Below, piece after piece: positions 9,461 through 17,291 of a stretch of DNA of 34,400 nucleotides (position 1 is the stretch's first letter; each line of letters starts with the position of its first letter). The notes under the pieces were generated by a model. It ran no database searches, had not been told where the DNA came from, and was given only the letters and a program-made list of their open reading frames with translations. The stretch is taken from assembly GCA_012034865.1 (NCBI GenBank), contig JAAUOM010000041.1, positions 1 to 34,400 on the forward strand, given 5' to 3'. The position numbers and the translations under genes were made by a program. This DNA comes from Acaryochloris sp. CRU_2_0 (GTDB taxonomy: Bacteria > Cyanobacteriota > Cyanobacteriia > Thermosynechococcales > Thermosynechococcaceae).

Positions 9461-10597
9461 TCAATCTGGGTTCTGCTGACAAAGCTGTTCTAATAAATGG
9501 GTGCCTGTGGGGCTGACGGCAAACAATTGACGATCGCGGTTGAAGAGTGCCGAACCAATTTGGACAGTGCGATCGCACTGTCTATAAATATAGGTTTGCG
9601 ATCGCCGATCAATCTGCGCTGTCATGGTCCCATAGATAGACTTTACCCATTGGCTATCGGTGTGAGTATCCAGATCGATCAGCAATTGCAGGGCTGCTTC
9701 AGCCGTGGGACTGGCAAACAGGTCTTGCACCTGGGCTGGGGGCAATCCCAAGCAAGCCGCATGCGCAGTTATGATTTCTTGGCGAGCATCTGCTAGATGG
9801 TGATGGGTATGGAAGATCCCACCCGCCAGCTTGATCAACTTGCCGTGGTATCCCAACAGCAGAATGGAGGTGATGCCCTGTAAAGCCGCTTCTACTAATA
9901 ATGGACCTAGCCAGTTGGCCGTCTTGATCAGCGCCCCTGAGAGAATGCCAAGGGAGTGCGCTATATCTAAGCCATTTTCACCCAAGCAAAACACCAGAGC
10001 GTCTTGCTGTGCAGCTTTGTCTCGTAATTCCGTTCTAAATTGCTCTAACTGCTGTGGCGCACTCAAGGGTTGGGCGATCCCAGAAGTCCCCAGCAAGGAT
10101 AATCCCTCCACCACGCCAAAAGCCGCATTAGAGGTGCGGGTGGCCAAAGCCCGCCCCTCCGGCAAGATAATCGTGACGCGAATGCGATCGGGGGGACGTA
10201 GCCATCGGTGTAAATTAGTCTGGAGTAATGTCTGAGCATAGGTATAAATGGCCGCTTGCGGGTCTCGATTTTGATCAATCCCCACGCCCTCGCCACCCAC
10301 TAAGAGAATGGAGGCTGCTTGATCCGGTGCGGCCCATTCCACCATGACCCATATGGGGGTATAGCGAGTCAGATCCAAATTGTCGCCGGGATCACTGCGG
10401 GTGATGGCCAGGGCTTGACCTGATCCCAAACCTGCCACCTGCTCAATCGGGATTTCCACCTGTCGATCCGGCTTAATCAGATCAAGACTCACCTGATCCT
10501 GGGGTGTTGAGTCATAGAGCCAGCGTAGGGCTGCGATCGCAGCCGCACAAGCAAAAACAGGTAAGGTATAGCCGGAGAGGGCTTCAGGTTGTGACAT
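9461..10597 (-). CDS. cbiD: Cobalt-precorrin-5B C1-methyltransferase CbiD
   Basis: CbiD methylates C1 of cobalt-precorrin-5B in the anaerobic (early cobalt) route to cobalamin. The protein begins SGYTLPVFACAAAIAALRWL, the family's N-terminal signature. It continues with VGGEGVGIDQNRDPQAAI, SNAAFGVVEGLSLLGTSGIA, CLGENGLDIAHSLGI and ILLLGYHGKLIKLAGGIFHTHH, all characteristic of CbiD. The frame opens at a GTG at 10603, but the ATG two codons later (10597) is the likelier start. At about 378 residues the length is as expected. It lies 170 bases upstream of the preferred guaA start on the same strand and is divergent from psb27. Confidence 0.93.
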   Translation of the reverse strand: MSQPEALSGYTLPVFACAAAIAALRWLYDSTPQDQVSLDLIKPDRQVEIPIEQVAGLGSGQALAITRSDPGDNLDLTRYTPIWVMVEWAAPDQAASILLVGGEGVGIDQNRDPQAAIYTYAQTLLQTNLHRWLRPPDRIRVTIILPEGRALATRTSNAAFGVVEGLSLLGTSGIAQPLSAPQQLEQFRTELRDKAAQQDALVFCLGENGLDIAHSLGILSGALIKTANWLGPLLVEAALQGITSILLLGYHGKLIKLAGGIFHTHHHLADARQEIITAHAACLGLPPAQVQDLFASPTAEAALQLLIDLDTHTDSQWVKSIYGTMTAQIDRRSQTYIYRQCDRTVQIGSALFNRDRQLFAVSPTGTHLLEQLCQQNPD

Positions 10598-10735
10598 GGG
10601 CACATCGCTAGGGATCAGAGCATTCAGAACAGGAATGTTTTATCCTTTTAAACTGGGGTAACTTTGACAATTTCAACGCAAGTGATCGTCGCAGATGAAC
10701 CCATTTATCACGTTATACGAGATCCCAAAATCATT

Positions 10736-11146
10736 ATGAAGCGCTTTGCCTCCCGTCTACTCAGTTTGATTCTGGTAGCTTCCTTATTCTTGACTGGTTG
10801 CTCCGTTCTCTCTTCAAGAACCCTGCTATCTGGAAACTATCAGCAAGACACCCTCTATGTGATTGATAATCTCAGTCAGGCCATTACCTTGCCTAATGAT
10901 GATCCTAACAAAGCAGATTCGCAAGCAACAGCAGGTTCACTGATTAGTGAATATGTGTCTCGATATCGCCGCAAGCCCCAACTTGCCAGCTCTGGTTCCT
11001 TTATGATGATGGCAACTGCCCTCAATGGCTTGGCGGGTCACTATAATTCTTATCCCAACCGCCCTCTCCCCCAAAAATTGAAAGATCGCTTAGATCAAGA
11101 GTTTGAACAAGCTAAAATTTCCCTCAAGCGAGAGTTTGCCACTTAA
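10736..11146 (+). CDS. psb27: Photosystem II assembly lipoprotein Psb27
   Basis: Psb27 is a lumenal lipoprotein that binds CP43/CP47 assembly intermediates of photosystem II and keeps the Mn cluster from forming early. From ATG 10736 the protein has a lipoprotein signal (KRFASRLLSLILVA) with lipobox LTGC. The four-helix domain follows: SGNYQQDTLYVIDNLSQAI, SEYVSRYRRKP, LNGLAGHYNSYPNRPLP and KLKDRLDQEFEQAKISLKRE, all diagnostic. An in-frame start at 10664 would put 24 residues before the signal peptide and is unlikely. tatA follows 50 bases downstream on the same strand. Confidence 0.94.
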   Translation: MKRFASRLLSLILVASLFLTGCSVLSSRTLLSGNYQQDTLYVIDNLSQAITLPNDDPNKADSQATAGSLISEYVSRYRRKPQLASSGSFMMMATALNGLAGHYNSYPNRPLPQKLKDRLDQEFEQAKISLKREFAT

Positions 11147-11196
11147 GTTGCGCCACTGCAAGTATAGTATTCCCCCTCAATTCAAGGAGTTTGACC

Positions 11197-11364
11197 ATGT
11201 TTGGTCTTGGCTGGCTAGAAGTAGGACTGATTGTTGTTGCAGCCGTCTTTCTGTTTGGTCCTAAGCGATTACCTGAATTGGGTTCATCCCTAGGGAAGTC
11301 CTTGCGCGGATTGAAAGATGAATTGCAGGGCAACAGCGACCCAGAGGAAACAGAGGATGAGTAG
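11197..11364 (+). CDS. tatA: Sec-independent translocase subunit TatA/Hcf106-type
   Basis: This is a 55-codon gene, easy to miss by length. It encodes MFGLGWLEVGLIVVAAVFLF, one N-terminal membrane helix, then the conserved hinge FGPKRLPELG. An amphipathic helix (SSLGKSLRGLKDELQG) and a short acidic tail (SDPEETEDE) follow. This is the TatA/TatE layout, the pore-forming subunit of twin-arginine export in thylakoid and plasma membrane. A good ribosome site (AAGGAG, about 8 bases upstream) supports the start. It is shorter than many TatA proteins (65-90 residues) because the tail is short. The hairpin terminator at 11401 closes the unit. Confidence 0.9.
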   Translation: MFGLGWLEVGLIVVAAVFLFGPKRLPELGSSLGKSLRGLKDELQGNSDPEETEDE

Positions 11365-11400
11365 GCTGTGGTGATGGTCTCCCTTTCCACCCTAATAAGA

Positions 11401-11438
11401 TAATACCCCCTGTCTCTAGCTGAGGACAGGGGGTATTA
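11401..11438. terminator. Bidirectional hairpin terminator between tatA and tsaB
   Basis: A perfect 14-base inverted repeat (TAATACCCCCTGTC and GACAGGGGGTATTA) encloses a 10-base loop. It lies between the convergent ends of tatA (plus) and tsaB (minus), and A/T-rich arms at both ends allow it to act in either direction. Confidence 0.85.
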
Positions 11439-11451
11439 TTGAGCAAAACTT

Positions 11452-12108
11452 TTACCCCTGAGAATTGCCAGCATAGGCTGCTTGGGTGCCATAGTAAGGC
11501 AAGACCGCTTCCCAGGACGAGCGCCCTCCTGCAAGCCATTGTTGATGCCCTAAGGCTATTAAAGCCTGACAGATTTGTTGAGGGTTAATCGATGAAGAGG
11601 TGGGTGTGATATGGTGCTGGATTGGTTCCCTAACCAGAATCTGCTGCCACTCCTGGCTGGGGAAACAGCCGATGGGCTGATGAGGGTAGGTTAAGGTTTG
11701 CTGATGGGCATCCCAGATAAACAGACCACCATACACTGAACCCCGTTGTCCTGGTATCTCTACGGCGATGCGATCGCCTACATGGATTTTAGAGACCGTC
11801 GTTGCATAGGCATAGGCTAGGGCAGCTAGGTTTGAGATTCCAAATAAGGGAATTTGTAAGTGTTGGGCTAACAGTCGCCCCGTGACAACCCCCATCCGAG
11901 TCCCGGTAAAACTTCCCGGCCCTTGGGCAACCACGAGCCACTCCAAATCAGACCAAGAGAGAGGCTGCAAAAAAGTGGCAAGATGTTGATGCAAGTATTG
12001 GGATATCTCTCGACCAATCTCCCAGGTTTGATATCGCTCCAGGGTATTAAAATCGGTGATCCCTAAGGTGAGAACAGCAGTTGTGGTATCTAGAGCGAGA
12101 ACAGCCAT
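11452..12108 (-). CDS. tsaB: tRNA threonylcarbamoyladenosine biosynthesis protein TsaB
   Basis: TsaB (YeaZ) pairs with TsaD and, with TsaE and TsaC, makes the t6A37 modification of ANN-decoding tRNAs. The ASKHA-type fold opens with VLALDTTTAVLTLGI. The diagnostic motif VVAQGPGSFTGTRMGVVTGR and the following LFGISNLAALAYAY are intact. The C-terminal half is more variable, as usual for TsaB. The length of 218 residues is normal, and ATG 12108 is the first Met. The gene is convergent with tatA and shares its terminator. Confidence 0.92.
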   Translation of the reverse strand: MAVLALDTTTAVLTLGITDFNTLERYQTWEIGREISQYLHQHLATFLQPLSWSDLEWLVVAQGPGSFTGTRMGVVTGRLLAQHLQIPLFGISNLAALAYAYATTVSKIHVGDRIAVEIPGQRGSVYGGLFIWDAHQQTLTYPHQPIGCFPSQEWQQILVREPIQHHITPTSSSINPQQICQALIALGHQQWLAGGRSSWEAVLPYYGTQAAYAGNSQG

Positions 12109-12204
12109 GAATCGGAAACTTCGTGATAATGATCACCTTCTCATTTTAGAGATCTAAGCGATGATAGGGGCACTAAAAAAGCAAAGCACTTTTGGGCAAA
12201 GACT

Positions 12205-12861
12205 ATGGAACGTATTCTGGGTGGAGCGCTAGGAGACTTTAATCTTTACAGTGGCTGGATTATTTGGAATTTATTTCTAGCCCTGATTCCGATGGTCTTG
12301 AGTTTTTGGTTATTCCGCCTGCGCCATACTTCGCGATCGCCCCTGTGGTGGGTGGGTCTAATCGTCTTTATTGCCTTCTTACCCAATGCTCCCTATCTGC
12401 TCACGGATATTATTCACCTGATTAATGCAACGCGATCGACGTCTTCGGTTTGGGTGGTCACGTTAATCTTTATTCCCCTGCATACCTTCGCCATCTTGAC
12501 GGGATTTGAAGCCTACGTGATCTCGTTGATCAACCAAGGGCACTATTTAAGGCGACAAGGGGCAGGTCAGTATGTGGTCTGGGCAGAGATCTTTGTGCAT
12601 ATTCTCAGTGCCATTGGTATTTATCTAGGCCGTTTTCAACGGTTTAACAGTTGGGATTTAATCACAAACTTGAAAGGGGTTTTGATTTTCAGTCTCAATG
12701 AACTCACCTCTAAATTTCCGTTTGTGGTCATTTTAATCACTATTGTGGTGCTGATCTGTTTGTATTGGATCATGAAGCAAGTTACCCTAGGCATCGTCTT
12801 GAGAGTTCAATATGTGCGTAAGCAGCATCGAGAACTCCTGTCTGACCAAGATATGATTTAA
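12205..12861 (+). CDS. DUF1361 integral membrane protein
   Basis: This is a membrane protein of 218 residues with about six hydrophobic segments. The conserved DUF1361 features are an N-terminal NLFLALIPMVLSFWLF, then IVFIAFLPNAPYLLTDIIHL, and a later IYLGRFQRFNSWDL. The family is widespread in cyanobacteria and Firmicutes and has no established biochemical role. The C-terminus is a cytosolic-looking basic tail (YVRKQHRELL). The gene stands alone between tsaB (divergent) and the ATPase gene. ATG 12205 immediately precedes the first conserved segment. Confidence 0.85.
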   Translation: MERILGGALGDFNLYSGWIIWNLFLALIPMVLSFWLFRLRHTSRSPLWWVGLIVFIAFLPNAPYLLTDIIHLINATRSTSSVWVVTLIFIPLHTFAILTGFEAYVISLINQGHYLRRQGAGQYVVWAEIFVHILSAIGIYLGRFQRFNSWDLITNLKGVLIFSLNELTSKFPFVVILITIVVLICLYWIMKQVTLGIVLRVQYVRKQHRELLSDQDMI

Positions 12862-13045
12862 ATATATATAGTCAAAACTGTTGTAGGAGACAAAATTAGG
12901 CAGCTTTGTGGTGAAGATTAAAATCGGTCTGTTGACAAAGCAGATTCCTAATCACGATGCGTTTTATAAGACTGACCTCTAACGTCTGTCTAGTAGTTTG
13001 CTGATTTGAGATTATGATGTCAGCAGTTACCTTAGAACCCTGTTG

Positions 13046-14389
13046 ATGAACCCCCCTGACTATCGAGCTAAAAACTTCAAGGATGCCTTTCGGGTTTGTA
13101 GTGTGGAGCCGCTGTCTGGGGAGGGGCTGGATCGCTATTATGTCGATTTAGCCCCTGCTCGCAAAACTGAAGCGATCGAAGGGGTGAATACGCTCCTGGA
13201 TTTTCAGGAAGCAGGGCAATTTTCGACCTTGCTGTTTACGGGACATCGGGGTTGTGGCAAAAGCACTGAACTAAAGCGAATTCAGGAGCAATGGGCCGCT
13301 GATTATCGAGTCATTTATCTGGAAGCCAACGAAGAAACCGATATCAATGATGCTGAATATACAGATTTGTATTTAATTGTGATCAAACAAGTTGAGCTTG
13401 CCCTGCGTGAGATGGGTGAGCGGTTTGACCTGCAACTCTTGCAAAATTTTGAGTTGTGGTTCAAAGATGTCACGAAGGAAGATGAAAGATCGGTGGAAAG
13501 ATCGGTGAGTTTGGCTGGAGAGCTTTCTGTAAGAGGGCAAGCTCCATTTCTGGCCAAGCTGTTAGTCAAGCTTTTGGCGCAAATCAAGGGGGCAGAAAAA
13601 CAGAAAACAGTGATTCGGCAAACGTTACAACGTGATATTTCTCGCCTAAAGGCCGAAATTAATTTATTGCTACGAGATGCCTATGGCAAGATTCAACATA
13701 GCTATCCCAAAGGCTTTTTATTGATTTTTGATAATTTAGATCGGGTTCCGCCTGAAGTTGGGACTCATTTGTTTTTTGATTATGCAGCACAACTTCAGGA
13801 ATTAGATTGCACAATTATTTATACGGTACCGATATCGGTGCTATGTTCTCCTAAAAATATCAGCAATACCTTTGGTGACCCGCACATTGTACCGATGGTG
13901 AATATTTATCATCTCGTGCGTGAGAGATGTGACTTGGAGTATAACCAGATCGGTCTTGATGCTATTGCTAGCATCATTGAGCAGCGGGTGGATGTTGATT
14001 TGCTGTTTGAGTCACGGAATGAATTGATGTCGCTTGCAATGGCTAGCGGCGGGCATGTGCGCCAACTGATGCAAATGATGCGAACAGCTTGCCAAACAGC
14101 GGCAACCCGAAAGCACCACAAAATTCAGGCAGAGGATGTGACGTATGCGATTAACCAACAGCAGTTTAGTTTTGAGCGATTTGTGCCTGATGATCACTAC
14201 CCACTATTGGTGAAAGTTTGCCTCTCCAAAAATGTCACCAAAGATGAGGTAGGGCAGTTGATGCTGTTTAATACTTCGGTGTTGGAGTATAACGGAAGTG
14301 ATCGCTGGAATTATCCCAACCCGGTTGTGAAGCAGAGTGCCTTTTTTCAAAAAGCCTTGCCGGACAATTTAAAGCAGACTCCCCTATGA
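13046..14389 (+). CDS. AAA-type P-loop ATPase, first gene of a coupled pair
   Basis: The roughly 447-residue protein has a Walker A motif (GHRGCGKST, about residues 66-74), a Walker B motif in FLLIFDNLD (about 224-232) and a sensor-2-like arginine in GGHVRQLMQ (about 335-342). The layout resembles ORC/Cdc6-like or STAND-type AAA ATPases. A charged helical insertion (about 140-210) lies between the Walker motifs. Before the P-loop is a conserved-looking RYYVDLAPAR segment, and a C-terminal winged-helix-like region follows residue 360. No effector domain is recognisable. Its stop overlaps the next gene's ATG by four bases (ATGA), so the two products are probably made together. The start is ATG 13046; a TTG lies just before it. 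ATPase assignment is firm, biological role unknown. Confidence 0.8.
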   Translation: MNPPDYRAKNFKDAFRVCSVEPLSGEGLDRYYVDLAPARKTEAIEGVNTLLDFQEAGQFSTLLFTGHRGCGKSTELKRIQEQWAADYRVIYLEANEETDINDAEYTDLYLIVIKQVELALREMGERFDLQLLQNFELWFKDVTKEDERSVERSVSLAGELSVRGQAPFLAKLLVKLLAQIKGAEKQKTVIRQTLQRDISRLKAEINLLLRDAYGKIQHSYPKGFLLIFDNLDRVPPEVGTHLFFDYAAQLQELDCTIIYTVPISVLCSPKNISNTFGDPHIVPMVNIYHLVRERCDLEYNQIGLDAIASIIEQRVDVDLLFESRNELMSLAMASGGHVRQLMQMMRTACQTAATRKHHKIQAEDVTYAINQQQFSFERFVPDDHYPLLVKVCLSKNVTKDEVGQLMLFNTSVLEYNGSDRWNYPNPVVKQSAFFQKALPDNLKQTPL

Positions 14390-15807
14390 CTGCCACGCTG
14401 CTAGCTATCTCGCAAAATCACCCGTTTCTGGTGCACAATCAGCCAGAGTTTGCTGAGTTGCTGACGTTTCTAGATTTTGCTGAAGGCTTAACGATTGGGT
14501 TTGCAGACGTTAATTTTGCAGCCGATGCAGAGGTACTGATTGAAGCACTGAAAAATCACCCATCTTGTGCTGATATTGGGTTTGAGGTTTTGAATTTCTC
14601 AAATCAGCCTGATCTGCGTTTTCTGCGAGACGCTATATTGGAGCGCTTAGCAAAAACGGACTCTAAAGCCAATTTACAACAAAAACGGGTGTTGATTGTG
14701 CGGGGGTTAGAGGTAGTCATTGGCAACGATGGGATGAGTGAATATCCCCCGGTTTTGCAAGATTTGAACTTTGTTCGGGATGCCTATCGAACGAGTGTGC
14801 CATACCCAATTTTGTTTGTATTGCCGGATTATGCTGTTACCCGGATTGCCAAATATGCGCCGGATTTTTGGGCATGGAGATCGGGTGTTTTTGTATTTAA
14901 GATGCAAGCCGAAACCCGTAAAATCTTGAAAAATCAGGTATTTGAAACACCAGGTCCTTTCATTGCTTCTCAAGAGAACCAAGCCCAAATTGATCAACTC
15001 CAGCGGTTGCTGATGGAATATCACCCTGCTGGACAAGCCATTGCCCCCGAAAATTTAGGCATTTGTGCAGACTTACATTACAAACTAGGGCAAGCCTATC
15101 TCACCCAACGACAAACGAATAAAGCGGTCTGCTATCTCCAAGAAACTCTGAAGCTAGCCACCCAGCGACGCGATCAAGTTTTGGAGCAGAGCGTGTACCG
15201 TCTATTGGGTGATGCTTATCGGCAAGCCCGACAATTCGATGAAGCTATTGCTGCTTATCAAACTTCTCAGCACTTAGCTGAGGTGATGGGTAACTCAAAG
15301 CGAATAGCCACTGCGTTGTTTAACTTAGGGACTGTAGCACTGGAGCAACGGCAGTTTGAGCAAGCGAGAGACTCCTATCAAGCTTGTCTAAAGCTTGAAG
15401 AAGATGAAGAAGATCGCTACAATCAGGCCAGCACCTACCACCAGTTGGGCAGTGTGGCGCAGGAACTACGCGATTATGAGCAGGCCAAAGACTTCTATCA
15501 CCAAGCTCTGCAAATCTGTAGCGAATTTAGCGATCGCTACAATCAGGCCAGAACCTATTTTCAGTTAGGTAAAGTCGCCGAAGCATTAGGTGAGATCGAA
15601 GATGCCAAAGCCTATTATTTGCAAGACTTAGAAATCACCCTTGAGTTTAATGATGAAAAGGGTTTAAGCATCTCAAACCGAAATATTGCTCGGTTTTATC
15701 AGGCAAACCAGGATGAAGACTTTTTGGCTCAGGTAGCTGCGTTGTTGAGGATAAGCTCAGAAGTGTTGAAGCAAGCAATGCAAACAGAATGCGGGTTGGG
15801 GTGTTAG
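14386..15807 (+). CDS. Protein with degenerate NTPase-like N-terminal domain and C-terminal TPR array
   Basis: The 473-residue product has two parts. Residues 1 to about 190 look like a P-loop-type fold without a Walker A motif: a Walker-B-like strand RVLIVRGLEVVIG (about 101-113), then SVPYPILFVLPDYAVTRIAK and APDFWAWRSGVFVF. Residues from about 225 to 440 are five or six tetratricopeptide repeats, for example DLHYKLGQAYLTQRQTNKAV, RLLGDAYRQARQFDEAIAAY, NLGTVALEQRQFEQARDSY and YHQLGSVAQELRDYEQAKDFY. TPR arrays bind protein partners, and the obvious one is the upstream ATPase, with which this gene shares a four-base start-stop overlap. I recognise no catalytic effector. Whether it senses, scaffolds or inhibits is unknown. 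Confidence 0.8.
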   Translation: MTATLLAISQNHPFLVHNQPEFAELLTFLDFAEGLTIGFADVNFAADAEVLIEALKNHPSCADIGFEVLNFSNQPDLRFLRDAILERLAKTDSKANLQQKRVLIVRGLEVVIGNDGMSEYPPVLQDLNFVRDAYRTSVPYPILFVLPDYAVTRIAKYAPDFWAWRSGVFVFKMQAETRKILKNQVFETPGPFIASQENQAQIDQLQRLLMEYHPAGQAIAPENLGICADLHYKLGQAYLTQRQTNKAVCYLQETLKLATQRRDQVLEQSVYRLLGDAYRQARQFDEAIAAYQTSQHLAEVMGNSKRIATALFNLGTVALEQRQFEQARDSYQACLKLEEDEEDRYNQASTYHQLGSVAQELRDYEQAKDFYHQALQICSEFSDRYNQARTYFQLGKVAEALGEIEDAKAYYLQDLEITLEFNDEKGLSISNRNIARFYQANQDEDFLAQVAALLRISSEVLKQAMQTECGLGC

Positions 15808-15980
15808 TGAAGTTTTTGTGATAAATTGCGTGGTCGTAAATTTTGTCTATCGCTACTGATCAAAGCGGTTAGCCTGCTCTAGGTTCCTGGTGGAGGTGCA
15901 ACCGAAAGGATATTTGTAAGATGCAGAAAATAAATGTCAAAATAGGAAGTCAGCAAAGGTGTAAACGGGGAGGATGAGCC

Positions 15981-16178
15981 ATGCCTTTGGAACGTAGGTT
16001 GTCTCGTGATACCTTCTTGCAAACTGAGATTGTGGAATTAAAACAGCTTTGCCTCACGCCTGATCGCGTCTATCAACCTGGGCGTTATGTTGCCAGTGAA
16101 CTTCCAGATACAGCTTTCACAATGGGTTTGGTCGAACGTGTTGCTATTGTCCCGGATCAAGAACCCGACACTCAATAG
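15981..16178 (+). CDS. Small hypothetical protein
   Basis: This is a 65-residue ORF preceded by a purine-rich GGGGAGGATGAGCC stretch ending at the ATG, a credible ribosome site. The product has a charged, probably helical N-terminal part (RRLSRDTFLQTEIVELKQL) and no signal peptide or membrane segment. It has no recognised domain. It sits alone, 170 bases after the TPR gene and 170 bases before dps. Coding status is likely but rests on the ribosome site and composition only. Confidence 0.55.
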   Translation: MPLERRLSRDTFLQTEIVELKQLCLTPDRVYQPGRYVASELPDTAFTMGLVERVAIVPDQEPDTQ

Positions 16179-16352
16179 GTGTATGACTCAACAGGGATAA
16201 AAATTGTCTCCTTTAAAAGCAAAAAAACGTTAACTTAAGGGCAAAGGCTATATGTCAGAGCCAGAAACCGAGAGTTTGTAGTTACCAGAATTGCAATCTT
16301 CTTAAGATTTAAATGTCTGTGTAAACTTGCCGTTTGTTGTGAGAGGAACACT

Positions 16353-16880
16353 ATGTCTACTGCTATTATTCAAAATTTTGGCCAAATTGTTGACAATCCC
16401 ATTTTGCTGGATCAGTCTACGACCGAACCCATCTGCGAAGGGATGAATACAGTTCTGGCGAGTTTTCAGGCGTTGTACTTGCAATACCAAAAACACCACT
16501 TTGTGGTAGAAGGTGCCGAGTTCTATCAACTCCATAATTTTTTCCAGGAGTGCGCAGAGGCTACGAAGAGCCATGTTCATGATTTAGGTGAGCGTCTCAA
16601 TGGGTTAGGCGGTGTACCCGTTGCCAGTTTTAGTAAGCTGGCTGAATTATGCTGCTTTTCACCGGAAGCGGATGGCACCTATAGTTGCCGGACAATGGTT
16701 GAGCATGATCTGACTGCTGAACAAGGCCTGATCAAATTGCTCCGCAGTCAAGCGGCTCAGGCTGAAAGCCTTGGCGATCGCGGCACGCGCTACCTGTATG
16801 AAGAAATGCTTTTAAAAACAGAAGAGCGAGCCTATCATTTAGCCCATTTTTTGGCAGCGGATACCCTGGTTATGGCTTAG
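16353..16880 (+). CDS. dps: Dps-family miniferritin, His-substituted ferroxidase type
   Basis: Dps forms dodecamers that oxidise and store iron and detoxify peroxide. The 175-residue protein carries ferroxidase ligands in the usual spacing. Measured against the Listeria innocua reference spacing (H31, H43, D58, E62), they fall at H49, H61, H76 and E80, within [15 protein letters not shown] and [15 protein letters not shown]. The canonical Asp is therefore replaced by His, as described for Thermosynechococcus DpsA, where the site binds zinc. The extra N-terminal helix (about 35 residues) could bind DNA or ligands. ATG 16353 follows a GAGAGGAA ribosome site. It is monocistronic and convergent with exbD. 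Confidence 0.92.
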   Translation: MSTAIIQNFGQIVDNPILLDQSTTEPICEGMNTVLASFQALYLQYQKHHFVVEGAEFYQLHNFFQECAEATKSHVHDLGERLNGLGGVPVASFSKLAELCCFSPEADGTYSCRTMVEHDLTAEQGLIKLLRSQAAQAESLGDRGTRYLYEEMLLKTEERAYHLAHFLAADTLVMA

Positions 16881-16889
16881 AGGTTGGGG

Positions 16890-17291
16890 TCATGGTTTTT
16901 TAGTGGCGATCGCTAACTTCGCACCTTCTACCTTGCGAATTTGATCCATCACTGCCACCACTTGACCATGTTCCACCTTCTCATCAGCATTGATAATTAC
17001 CGTAACTTTCTGATTATCCTCAACCAAACTGCGAACTTCCCCCTCTAGCTCACTCACCTCAATCGGTTGACGATTGAGAGCCACTTCTCCTTGGGGATCA
17101 ACTGTGACCGTCACCTTGGTAGAGACTTGCGGTTTGGCAGTGGTGGCCTTAGGCAAATTGACGGGCAACCCTTCACTGCGATTGAGAAACAGTGAGGCAA
17201 TGATAAAAAACGACAAAATCGCAAAAGTGACATCAATCATCGAGACGATGTTGATTTGAGGGATGACTTCTGGTTCATCGGGTAATCGCAT
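16890..17291 (-). CDS. exbD: ExbD/TolR biopolymer transport protein
   Basis: A short cytoplasmic start (MRLPDEPEVIPQ) precedes one membrane helix, INIVSMIDVTFAILSFFIIASLFL. It holds the conserved Asp that carries protons in ExbD/TolR. The periplasmic domain ends with VIINADEKVEHGQVVAVMDQIRKVEGAKLAIAT, typical of the family. With ExbB it forms the proton-driven motor that energises TonB-dependent outer-membrane uptake. The gene overlaps the end of exbB by 17 bases, so translation is coupled. The neighbouring divergent TonB-like gene at 18324 suggests the motor serves that protein. Confidence 0.93.
   Translation of the reverse strand: MRLPDEPEVIPQINIVSMIDVTFAILSFFIIASLFLNRSEGLPVNLPKATTAKPQVSTKVTVTVDPQGEVALNRQPIEVSELEGEVRSLVEDNQKVTVIINADEKVEHGQVVAVMDQIRKVEGAKLAIATKKP

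Noticed and set aside
12112-12140. GATAATGATCACCTTCTCATT, resembling a classical Fur box upstream of tsaB
   Set aside because: The inverted symmetry is poor, and tsaB is not an expected iron-regulated gene.
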